The notes beneath the pieces were generated by a model, which made no database searches, was not told the DNA's origin, and was given only the letters and a program-made list of their open reading frames with translations. A stretch of DNA of 64,000 nt. Origin: Micropterus salmoides. Its lineage: Eukaryota > Chordata > Actinopteri > Centrarchiformes > Centrarchidae. Each line of letters begins with the position of its first letter. Positions within the stretch are counted from its first letter, which is position 1. The stretch is taken from NCBI RefSeq assembly GCF_014851395.1, contig NW_024040596.1, forward strand, positions 10,604,155-10,668,154. Direction: 5' to 3'. Shown piece after piece: positions 23,485-35,100 of this stretch. A program made the position numbers and the translations under genes.

Positions 23485-26400
23485 GTGAGTTCCTGCTGGT
23501 TAGGAAGTAGTCCATATATTGATAAGATTATCTGTGTGGATACATGTGTACGCACAGTCTGCACGTGCACGTCATCATAGCGAGTCTCCTTTCATGTCAA
23601 CCTATGCAATGTCTTTTATGGGGCAATAATTCCTTCAGCACTGAAAATTCATTTAGGTATTGACACAATGCCGTAGAAGTTTTAAGTTGAACCATGCATA
23701 GTAGTCGCACAAAAACTGTTTAAAGCAGATGCTGGACCAATAGAAAACAAAAATGAACCATGTGAAAAAGAGCTCCCTTAAGTTTTTTTTAATTTATCAT
23801 TATACTGCTCTTCTCACAGATTATGTCTGAAGCAACATCATTCAATTATTCAGTTATTTTCAGCACCATTGAAAATGGGATTAGGGATAATATATTGTTG
23901 TGCAGGATCACATTACTCTCCCTTGTGTACCTGGTTTGCACTCGAGTAAAAAGGTCAGGAGCCTTCACAGCAAAAGACATTAGGCTAAATTTTTTAACTT
24001 TTTAATCTTTTACATTACAAAACAATAAAAATACAGCACATGTGTTTGTATTGTATATGTGTATATGTATATTGTAAATGTAATTTCACAGCATGGCCTA
24101 GGTTTTCTAGGACCCGAGGGAATTCCTTCGGGTCCATTATGGCTTCAGCCGGGGGTCATCCTCAGCGGATGCTTGAACCACACCAACCGGCTTCTTAAAT
24201 TGTGGAACAGCAGCTGCTCCTTGATGAGGTCCTCTCACACTGGATGGTTATCTTCTGCTTGTGCTATTGTACCTGGCTGGCCCGGATAAGCTGCAGGGTT
24301 AAATATCTTACCCATCTATGCTCCCTACTTTTGCAGTTGAGCATCAAGCAGGAACTACCAGTCCAGATGAAGAAGGACAAAAAAGGAGTTAAGGACCTGA
24401 TGGTGTGTCCTAAGAAGAAAAAAAGGAAGCAGCGTTCCCCAGCAAAGGTGCTAATTAATTTTTTCTCAGAAAAGTTTAAATTGCCTGACATGTGTGTGTG
24501 AGACAGTGACAGCTATAAGACTAAAACAAATACATCTTTGCTCCCTTTGCTGTTTTTAGATTCTCAGTATCAATGATGATGGCTCATTGGGCATACAAAA
24601 CCCCAAGTGTCACATCTGTGTTCACTGTAATGCTGCATTCAGAACCAACTACCATCTACAGAGGCATGTCTTCATTCACACTGGTATGAATTACTCAGTT
24701 TCTTGCTAAATAAGTCGTAACTGTCAAGCAAAAGAGGGGCGATGCTAAATTAAAATGTCACCTTGAGTATTATATGAAATGTAGTGTATGTATTGTTATT
24801 TATATGATTGAAATTCCAGGTGAGAAGCCATTTGAGTGCAGCCAGTGTGATATGCGCTTCATTCAGAAGTATCTTCTTCAGAGACATGAGAAAATCCACA
24901 CTGGTGAGTGAAGAATTAATGCAATCAGTGGGCACTAGAATTATCATTTTGGTCTTAAGTGAATTTTTTTTTGTGTGTTTCTCTGTTTAGGTGAAAAGCC
25001 TTTTCGCTGTGATGAGTGCGGGATGAGGTTCATCCAGAAGTACCACATGGAGAGACACAAGAGGACTCACAGCGGAGAGAAGCCCTACCAGTGTGACTAC
25101 TGTCATCAGGTAAACTCTGCTTTTGTTGGCTTGTAAGTCAGTGCATCTGGAAAGCAACAAGACTATGGTGGTGCACCCATGTATTAAAAACTGCACTCAA
25201 TTATGAATTGGTGCCATATTAGTGGTCTTAATGTGTGCGGCACTGCAGGATGTGATCACAGAGCGTATAGAATGAAGTTAAGAAAATACTGGCCGACGCT
25301 TCTGTATAGTTCGCTAAATTCCTCCTAGGCAAGTCGTGCCACTCGGCCGCCATTTTGGCAACGCCCCTGGGCAGCTATTTTGGACTAACAAGACCAGGCT
25401 CCTGTCTGAATGAATGGGGAGAGAACCAGAAATGCACTTTTACTGGTCACCGGGACATAAAAACTACATGAATAGAGAATCAGCAGAGTTGTATTGAGGA
25501 TGCGATTGAATGGCGTGTCTCCTCTAAAATGTCTTTGAGTTAACCCAGTCTTTAATGGGTTATCGCTACATTGTGTGTCTGTTTACTGGTTAAAATATAT
25601 GTATTTTGTCCTCTATCCACAGTACTTCTCCAGAACAGATCGGGTTTTAAAGCACAGACGAATGTGTCACGAGAATAGAGAGAGAAAGGCCAACAAGGCA
25701 GCTGGTAAAGTTGGGCCTTTGCGGGAAGCAGATTCTTTAGGCCTCTCCTTTCTTACCAAAGAGTGTTCGCTCCCCAAGAAGAAGCGGCAAAAGTGTGCAG
25801 ACAGGAGTTCAGGTGCTTCCACTGCCAACCAGCCAGATGGGCCAGCTGCCTCTGTTGTAGGAATGGAGGAAAAGGAGGAGCAGAGACAGAATAAAATTGA
25901 AGGTCTACCTCTCTATGCTGTGCCCTCCAAAGTCAAACATGAGTATGTGATTGCAGATTACTCCGTGGAACTTCCTGAAGAAACGGCCGGCCAACACCAA
26001 GAGGGAGAAGTGTCTTCAGAAGACACGACTCCTCCCAAACTAGTCCTGAAGAAAGTCCCCAAGAGGAGTCTTAAACAGTCTAATGAACAAACTCCTCCCT
26101 GCCTGTCCACTTTGTCTTCCTTTGAGGAAAACACTAAGGTCACACAGTACACCTTTGAGATCGTGGACAAGCAGGGCCTTTTAGACGTAGAGAGCAACAC
26201 TGAACTAGAGTCAGTTGAAACTCTTCAAGGAGGTCCAACAAAGCCAGCAGCTAGCAGCACAAACTACGACGATGCCATGCAGTTTCTCAAGAAGAAACGT
26301 TACCTTCAGGCTGCAATGGCCAACAACAGTCGGGACTACGGCCTGAACACGAGCAGCATTTCTTCTCAGCCGCCTGTTACACAAACTGTGGTGTCAGCCG

Positions 26401-27260
26401 TCATTGACGAGACCGTCCCTGCCACCATTCTGGAGCCCCAGCCCATCAGCGCAGAGATTAAAGCCACACATGACAAGCATGTGTTGCCAGATGAGGTTCT
26501 CCAGACGCTGTTGGACCATTACTCCAACAAAGCCAATGGGCAGTCAGACATTTCCTTCAGTGTGGCTGATACCGAGGTGACGTCGAGCATATCCATCAAT
26601 TCCTCTGATGTTTCAGACAACAGCCCCGGGGAGAGTCTCGGAGCCTCCAGTGCCCAGGCTCAGCCGGCTACCGAGAAGGTCAGCCTCTTGCAAGAATACT
26701 CCAAGTTTCTCCAGCAAGCACTGGAGAGGACCAGCCAGAACGACAGCTACCTGACCAGCCAGAGCCTCAGCTTGGTCTCTGAAAACCCCACCTTAGCTGG
26801 GCAACCTCTGTTCTCCACTGAGAAACAGTTTCCTTCCCCCAGCAGGTTCAAATCAGGGATGAGCTCTCCGCTAAGGTCCACTTTAGAGAAACCTCACTTT
26901 GGATTACTGGTTGGGGACTCCCAGCACTCATTTTCATTTTCAGGTGATGAGACCACCCCTCCCTCCGCAGTGTCCCCAGCTGAGGAGGACTTTTTGGGGC
27001 AGGTCTCACCCTCCAAAAAGACAGACTCTCCACAAGGCATACTGCAGACATTTCAGATAACCTCCTTCGATCAGAACTTCAAATCAACTTTTCAGACATC
27101 AAGATCTGGATCCTCTGCACAGTTTACTGTTGCCAATGGACAATTAAGTCTTCGAGGACACAGCACAGACTTCTCAGAGTTCCCCTTAGTCAGAGTCACT
27201 GAGACCAGGTCTCAACTGAACTCCTCCCCTGATGTTTCATCCAGTGAAACCTTTGGCTGA
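23132..27260 (+). CDS. znf148: znf148 (ZBP-89) C2H2 zinc-finger transcription factor
   Basis: Six coding exons: 23132-23484, 24337-24447, 24560-24683, 24820-24903, 24991-25109, 25623-27260. All have GT/AG borders and compatible phases, except for one base missing in exon 1 (see findings). The product is about 809 residues once that is allowed for, against 794 in human. It starts MNTEDKLEGMLLKC, like human MNIDDKLEGLFLKC. Order: acidic N-terminus with an EDEDDEDDDE run, basic KKKKRKQRSPAK, four C2H2 fingers (NAAFRTNYHLQRH, DMRFIQKYLLQRH, GMRFIQKYHMERH, QYFSRTDRVLKHRR) with TGEKPF-type linkers, a KKKRQK nuclear signal, a long Ser-rich region with the conserved NYDDAMQFLKKKRYLQAA and PDEVLQTLLDHYS blocks, and ending SSETFG. 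Known role: nuclear factor binding GC-rich promoter elements, activating or repressing. Paralog ZNF281 is excluded by the N-terminus and C-terminal blocks. Next gene downstream is slc12a8 in the same orientation, as in human. Confidence 0.97.
24110..24135. repeat. 26-bp near-perfect palindrome in znf148 intron
   Basis: GGACCCGAGG and CTTCGGGTCC arms meet at a central GAATTC, with one mismatched pair. It lies within a locally G+C-richer patch (24100-24300) of the first coding intron. Confidence 0.7.
25240..25480. repeat. Probable interspersed repeat in znf148 last intron
   Basis: Contains GCCGCCATTTTGGCAACGCC and GGGCAGCTATTTTGGAC, motifs that look like a common fish interspersed sequence. 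Boundaries and class cannot be fixed by eye. Confidence 0.3.
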
Positions 27261-30200
27261 AGGCGGGGGGGGGGGATTAATTTCTGTTCATAATTTCAGC
27301 AGCACTTTACATGTCTCCTGTTTTGCCAAAACGAGTCCCATTGCAACTATGTGCTATTTTTTTTACAGCATTTTGTTTGGTTTTTTTTTTGTTAAATGCA
27401 ACCTTACAGAATGGAAATATGGAAAATTGATAAATCACAATTAGCATTTCCCCCTTTAAAAAGGTAATTGGAATTGTGCATTGGTATATTTCTTGCTCCA
27501 GAATGTAGATTGAAAGATTAAGACGCAACCAAAGTGAAATGCAAGAAAGTGCGAGAATGAAATATCCTATCATGCCATTGCCATATAGTTTATTTTTAAT
27601 GTTTTGTCAGTCGGTTTGCCTTGCACAAAGAAAAGATCAAGTCACTCTTGCTGCTTAATGCAACATTTCCACTTATTAAAATATAGGCCCTATTTAAATA
27701 TGCCTTTTTTGCTCTCACTGTATCTACCTCCCCTTGCTATTTATCTGGTCCACTCCTAGAAACCTTTTATTCCAGCTGTGTAATTCCTGTTAAATTGTCT
27801 ACTGAAATGACACCACGATTAGATCAAATCGGATTCTTCTTCACTTTATGTTGAAGTTATGTTGAAGTCACTTTACTGTCACCTGAAATGGGTTTTTCCA
27901 CATCATATGTGTAATGAATGCTACAGGAAAGATTTAACTGATTCTATGTGACTGAAATGGAATCTAGTTTATTTTCTAGTTTATTTGGTTGTAAAGAAAG
28001 TATAGTTTTTCCTAAATTGTTGAACAATGTGTGGATAAATGTATTCCCTCTGTGGCTGAATTTCTTAGCACTGGTTTTTACAATGTCACTAGTGCAGGAT
28101 AGGCTCTGGAATAAAATATAAAAGGCTAAGTTGTATTAGATTTAACCTTTTCCCCTCCTTCTAATCAAATAGCTGCATACATGTAATGGTTGCAGGATAA
28201 TTCAGCAGTATACGTGAGTTATAGTGAAATTACTTAAGAGGATTGTGCTTCATTCTTGCACAATTTGCACATTTTTCACTAAAGGGAATGTAGGGCATAC
28301 TATCACAGTGGATGAATTGCATAATACCTTTACTTGCAAGGCAACCTTTTTTTGTTAAATGAGACTTGGCCCTTAGTTAAAAACCCTTGTGTCAGATTTG
28401 GGTTGTTTGAATTGAAAAATGATGCTCATTGCTTTTGTCACTTATGTCACTCTTGTAGCTGCAGTTTTATAGTACTTATAGATTGTTCTTCTTGGAAGAT
28501 GCACAGGTTTTGGGGGGGCACAACAATGTGTTTAGATCCCCCTTGTATTGATTGAAAGTCAGGTTTTATTATAGGCTATATTATGAGAGAAATTAGGTGC
28601 TTTGTTTTGCAGTTTTCTTAGTTTTGCATCTGTGCCTTTTTGTTTTATGCTCTTTAATTCCAGCCTTTTGTTTACTCATTCCTGTATATGTATTTCTTAG
28701 TCAGTGCTCTGAGGCTACTATTAGTTCCACTTGCACAGTAACAACAAACACATAAGCTATCAACCTATTCAGCCTGTAATATGCTGAGAATCTGGGAGCT
28801 TCATTTAATTTTGCCCATCACATTTGTATTATTTTAGCTCGAAATCACACCAAGTTTAATTCTCAAACTATTATCTGTTCTTGGAAGGAAATAGCATTTT
28901 CATGGACTGTGCTGCAGTATGAGTGCAGAATCATGTTTCATCTGTACTTTTCATAATAATCACCCATTTACTAGAATCCGGTAGTACTCCACATGTGTCC
29001 GGGCCTTAGTGGGGAAAAAAGCGTTTGAGTAAGGTCTCTTCTGTACTCTTATCACACTGTTGATTATTTTCCATGTGTACATGTGTGTGTGATGTCTTAG
29101 GTGCTATTGTGTGAAACACTTTTCATATACGCCATCAAATTAGGTTTGAAAATTGATGTTAAGCTCCCTATACAGTTCTACCGACAATCAGGGACAGACA
29201 GGCACCCACATTAATCATCAAATACTTTATTTTTCCACATCCAACATTCCTGCTAGAATGTATAAAAAATATCCAACTGTAAATACATTGTATATTTTTA
29301 TGTTCCAAGAAGTACTGTTAGGTCGTTGTGTGAATAGACAGAAAAGTCTTGTGCAAGAGACACTTGTAGTCAGTGGAAGGCACATTAATTAGTTTTCCAG
29401 CATTTATTTCATTCAACAATGAATCGATATCACTTGCTGACAAGATGTGGCTTTCTGAGGTTTGTATATATTTCACCACTGTTATCAGAAGAAAATGTAT
29501 GGTTTTTTTCTTTTTTTTTTTTTTTTTTTACAGTTTTATTGATGATTGGTTAAAGTGAATTTAGATCTTTTTATGTATATGCAGTTGATTGTGCATTATG
29601 GGATTCACTGTATACAGCTGTTAATGAAAAGCCACCACCCCCAGAAAATTTACTCCACCTGAAATCAGTGTTTTTAGTATCAAATATTTAACCTCAACAG
29701 CTGTGGTCAGCTTGAATTCAGGACGGTTAAAATACATTTTGGTTGGAGTGTAATTCAAAAAATAAGTTTTGTGGTTGGAATATTTCACTACCTACCAATT
29801 TCATTGAAGCAGTTATTAAAAGCACAGTGCAGATGAGTAATTCTGCGTCGGTAAATTGTTTCCCACAAAGTCATTATGGAGAAGTTTAAATTCAATTAAG
29901 CAATTGCATCTGTTGATGGAAATTCATAAATTATATGAGCAGTACTCTGGTATTTTTTTCCTTTTAATTAACTATTGTCAGTAACATGGCCATAAGTGTC
30001 CTTGTATAAGCTAGAGAAAAAAAAATTGTTTTGTGTAAAAAGATCTGAATTATGAATTTTTTGATAAAAACTATTTTTGAAACATGTCATTTAAGGCACT
30101 GATATGTACAGTATATCATATGCAATCACTATTGGTACCCTCATTTATCTCTGTACAAGTCGTTTGTGTCAAGATCACTAAAATGCGGACCGGAATCTGA

Positions 30201-30500
30201 ACTTTGAATTTGGCATTTTCATACTTTTAAAGGACTTGACGAGGAAGCCCTACTGCTTCACTGTAAGGTTGATCTTAAGTTAGACAGTAAGGTTTATTTG
30301 CATGGTCTCTAACTTGTTGGGTCGCGTGAACTTGTTTTTTGAATAATGTGCAGCTTTAATTGTAGCTGATTAATTTCAGTCAAGTAACCCATATGATTAG
30401 ATTTTTGCAATATATTATGATTTGTAAACGATCTGATTAAATTGTTGTTTTGATTGTTGTGTGTCATGTCCTTATGAATAAAATAATTCACAGTATTTGA
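27261..30500 (+). other. znf148: znf148 3' UTR
   Basis: A+T-rich sequence after the stop at 27258-27260 with no other gene. Polyadenylation signals AATAAA occur at 28110-28115 and 30477-30482. The latter is followed by a T/G-rich stretch, suggesting proximal and distal 3' ends. Long 3' UTRs are usual for ZNF148. A poly-T tract lies near 29510-29530. Confidence 0.6.
30477..30482 (+). terminator. Distal polyadenylation signal of znf148
   Basis: AATAAA followed about 25-40 nt later by TTGAATTGTTTTTTG, a plausible downstream element. An earlier AATAAA is at 28110. Confidence 0.5.
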
Positions 30501-30635
30501 CCTTGAATTGTTTTTTGATATTCAAAGGCCATTCAGCTTATAGTGCCATTCAGAATACAATTTACTGTATATGACATTCATAGAAAGTCTAGGAAACGAT
30601 AAAATAATATATGTAGTTGGTTGAAAGTGTAGGCT

Positions 30636-30800
30636 GCAACAAACAATACATTGATTGATTATTTAGGCATATAGATGAAATGTTAGGCAATTGTTAGAAA
30701 AATGTCCATCAAAAAGTCCCAGAGTACTATTTTAAGTCTTAAAAAGGTTTTGTCTGATCAGCAGTCCAAACCAAAAGATATCCATCCTCACATTGGAGAA
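30636..30800. repeat. MITE-like dispersed repeat fragment
   Basis: GGCTGCAACAAACAATACAT, ATTGATTGATTATTT and the AAAAAGTCCCAGAG / GTCTGATCAGCAGTCCAAAC body match the style of the copy at 36551-36816. Confidence 0.45.
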
Positions 30801-32132
30801 GGTGGAATTGGGTTTTCAATTGAAAAATTATTTAAAACAATTAAAAATATTTCAAAATTGTAATAAACATAAATAATTGTTGTCATTAGTCTAACCATTT
30901 CAACATTAAATCCACATATAACGTTATTTGTAATCAAGTCTGTCTCTGTCACTTCCTATTGTCAGAAATAGGCTTAAAAAAACCACCCTCATGGGTTAAA
31001 AACATAATCTACCCTTCCAAAACCTGCAGTCTAAACATGTTTTAGGAAAGAATTCCACACATAACAAGATAAGGGTATGTAAGGGTAAGAGTGCTACGTG
31101 CATTTTCAGCTTTAATCATTAGTCAACCTTACTGCAGTCCTTGCCAAAACTAACACAGGATCCTTGTGTATAGCAGCAACACACCCTGTAAGGCAAGCAG
31201 TGACAACACATCCATCTAAAGTTACCTGCCGGCTGCTGAAGTTTTCATAACAGCAGGAGGACCTGGCCCTGTTAATAGTGACTGCACTCATCACTGAGGC
31301 ACAATGGACGAATGAAATTAGTTGTCAGCATTAGTCTTCTTTTTTTTTTCATAATGGAAGAATAATGTGGGACTCTGTGGAAGGTAGGTTTAGCTAACTG
31401 TTGAGATTAGCTGGAGACAACCTCCACGCCAAACGCAATTTAAAAATCTGTCATTTATTGACTTTGTATTGATTGTATTTGCCTTGTAAAAATACCTTTT
31501 CTGGAGGCATCTGGCGCTACTCGGTATGGTACGCGGTAAGTCCACCAACAAAAAGAAAGTCCTTCTTTTTGTTTCCATCTCCTGTCGCGGACGTTATATT
31601 TTAGTAAATTTAGTAAAAAGTAATTTAAATAAAATCGCATTAAATTAAGTTGCCGAATTGGTTGGCTAATGTAAGAGTGAATCTCAGTAAATTAGAGAAG
31701 GTACTGGAGCATATTTTATTTTCGCCACTAGGAAACATTAAATTGACATGTTTTTTAATTAGGTTTGGCTCGGACGTTGTCCTTATAGTGACGTTAGCCA
31801 AAATCTGTTCACCTCTATTTTACGCTACATACATTAACATTATCTGTTAAATAACTATAAACCACGGCCTGTTTAGACTAATTGTTTTAATTAGTTGTTG
31901 GTAAAATGTCAGCCTGGCTGTTTACTCATTATTGACGTCTGTTCAGCTGTGTGTCAGGAGCACACCCTGCTGTATCCGGGTGTCCTCGGGCATCTGCACC
32001 TGTTGCTGTTTAACCAGGGAGACCAAGCGGACCGACACTGTCACGTTGACTAACTCAGCTAACTTCCTCAACAGAGCAAACTAATGTGGCCACTTATTAA
32101 AGAAGTCAATGTTTGTTTTCCACGTTCAACCT
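30801..32132. other. Intergenic interval and slc12a8 upstream region
   Basis: Lies between the znf148 3' end and the slc12a8 start. No exon was recognised. The slc12a8 promoter should lie in its right-hand part; no TATA box or CpG island is obvious. Confidence 0.4.
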
Positions 32133-32186
32133 ATGATGAACGTGGAGCAGAAAGGGCCACCTCTAGTAACACAACTGTTTACACAG
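32133..32186 (+). CDS. slc12a8: Tentative first coding exon of slc12a8
   Basis: Reads MMNVEQKGPP then LVTQLFTQ and ends CACAG/GTCGCA in phase 0, matching the phase-0 start (GFQQSSQPWW) of the next exon. The human N-terminus has a comparable QELF...PWW spacing. The donor is weak at +3 to +6, two adjacent ATGs exist and another in-frame ATG lies at 32109, so the true start is uncertain. Confidence 0.5.
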
Positions 32187-35100
32187 GTCGCAATGGAAAC
32201 CCTGCCAATAGGTTGGACTGTGCACACCTGTGACCAGGAGGGAGACGGGACGGGACTGTTGGTGAAGGGGGGAATCGCAGACATTAACACAAACACATGT
32301 CCACGATCTGTTTCATGAAGATGCACAGGTAGGGTGTCAGCTCAAATATCTCTCAGACTGAGAGTGAAGGTGAAAGGAAGTTTAGGAGAGGACATGGTAC
32401 TCTCAAAGTTCCTGTCATTTCATGTCTGTTAACCTTTATTTCACATAAAAGAAAGTCTGCTTTATCCATTATCAAAAATTATGTTTATCTATAGGCATTA
32501 AAATGTCAAATAATATCCCATCTTCCATTTCTGTTCTACCATCATTTGACATTGCCCCTAACTAATGTCTTTTTTTTGTCTTTGTGCTGTTTTTATTTTA
32601 CTAACTTTTTCTCAAAATGAATATGAGAATGCCTTATGTTGAAATGAAGCATCGTTTTAAGTCAGCCAGCGCTTACATAGCTGTTGTGATTCTTTGGTCA
32701 GGGCTTCCAGCAGTCTAGCCAGCCGTGGTGGAGGATCAAAGTGTTTGTGTGGGAGCCCGTGCTCTTCGGTACCTGGGATGGGGTTTTTACCACCTGCATG
32801 ATCAACATCTTCGGTGTGGTGCTATTCCTACGTACCGGCTACCTGGTGGTCAGTATGCATACACTGTTTGGCCCTCTCTACCTCGATTTCCCTCTATCTT
32901 TCACATGTATTTCTTAAGCCAAACATATGAAGAAATATGTTTACTGAAGAGACAAAATAACAAAGATAAAATATTGGAATTAACCTAAAACTCAACCAAA
33001 ATCTATAAGATATCGTTGTGTGTCAGATGTGATAGAAGTTCCCACTGGCGCACTACCCACACGCTCGCCAATAAAGCAACATCTCCTAATCTGTGGGATT
33101 CCTGTCTCACACTTGTCATTATGGTGCAAACCATGTAGTAGCTAAACCTACATGGTCAACATTTCAACGGCAACAGGGTAGACACCGATTAACCATAACA
33201 TTATGACCACTGACGATGGGTGATGGGAATAACATTGATTATCTCGTTACCATGGCACCTGTCAGTGGGTGGGATATATAAGCCAGCAAGTGAAGATTGT
33301 GTCCTCAAAGTTGATGAGTTAGAAGCAGGAAATGTCTGTGAGGTCTGATCCACAGCCAAGCTACTGTAGGTCACATTGCTGAAAAAGTTAATGCTGGTTC
33401 TGATAGAAAGGTGTCGGAACACACAGCACATCACAGTTTGTTGCGTATGGGACTGCATAGCCGCAGACCAGTCAGGGTGCCCGTGGTGACCCCTGTTCAC
33501 TGCTGAAAGCACCTACAATGGGCACGTGAGCATCAGAACTGGACCATGGAGCAATGGAAGAAGGTGGCCTGGCCTGAAGAATCACATTTTCTTTGACATC
33601 ACATATATGGCCGGGTGCGTGTGTGTCGCATACCTTGGGACACATAGTACCAGGATGTACTATGGGAAGAAGGCAAGTCGATGGAGGCGGTCTTTGGGCA
33701 ATATTCTGCTGGGAAACCTTGGGTCCTGCCATTCATGTAGATATTACATTAACGTGTACCACCTACATAAACTTGCAGACCATGTACATCCTTTCATGGA
33801 AATGGTATTTCCTAGTGGCAGCGGCCTCTTTCTTGCACACACACATACACACAAAGCAAAATGGTTCAGGAGTGGTTTGTGGAAGAAAATGAGTTCAAGG
33901 TGTTTAGTTGGCCTCCAAATTCCCCAGATCTCAATCCAATTGAGCATCTGTGGGATGTGCTGGACAAACAAGTCCAATCCATGGAGGCCCCACTTTGCAA
34001 TTTACAGGACTTAAAGGATCTGCTGCTAACGTCTTGGTGCCAGATACACAGCACACCTTCAGAGTGTCTAGTGGAGTCCATCCTTCTTCGGGTCAGGGCT
34101 GCTTGATCGGCAAAAGAGGGACCTACACAATATTAGGCAGGTGGTCATAATGTTATGGCTGATCTGTGTATATGGGTTCATTTATGATATGACGACACAC
34201 ATTTGTTTATTTTCACCTTTACACCTTTTAATATCAAGCCTCATGTCTGGTGGTAACTGCTTTGTGCATTACACAGCTCTGTCTAGCTCTGTGGAGGCTT
34301 TTTATTTTTAGCTGGAGCCATGATTAAGTATCTGTCACCCTGTCGGTTGATCCCAAACACTTTAATGTGCATGTGTCATCACAGGACACAGCTACAAAGA
34401 CAGTGTGATGTTAATTGCTACATCCGTTCGGATTGTACATGACAGCTAAAACATAGTTTGCCATGCGGGTCTCCCTATCAATTGTGAGATGTATCTCATC
34501 ATTAATCACTTGCTTCCTTATTACTTATTGTGCAAAAGTAAAGCGGGTGTGATTTTCCTGGTTTAATGGGCCCGATTCCACCAGAACATCTTCCAAATAT
34601 GTTTGCTATTACTCACCCTTCAATTTCCTTAATACTAAAACCGATGTAACGGATGTACAAAGTGTGCAGTGAATTACATACAAAGCAGTAAGCGCATAGG
34701 CACAGTTAAGAAAGTCAAGGTGTGTAGATATGTATCGCACAAGCTGTACATCATAAAATATATCCACTTTACAGCTGTAGATAACTGAAAAGCTACAGAT
34801 GTATACATAGTCAGTATTTTTTTTGTGTCATTTTCTCCCCCAACATCATCCAGGGAAACACGGGTGTGCTGCTCGGGATGCTCCTGGTCTCCTTGGTCGT
34901 GCTGGTTGCTCTAGTGACGGTGATGTCGGGGATCGGAGTATGTGAGCACTGTGGTGTTGGGGGTGGAGGAGTCTACTCCATGATCTCCACCGTCCTGGGT
35001 GGCAGAGTGGGGGGCACTGTGGGCCTCCTTTATGTGTTCGGACAGGTCAGTAACAGAATCCGGACTTTCAGTGAGACTTCAGGGAGTTTTTTTTTTTTTT

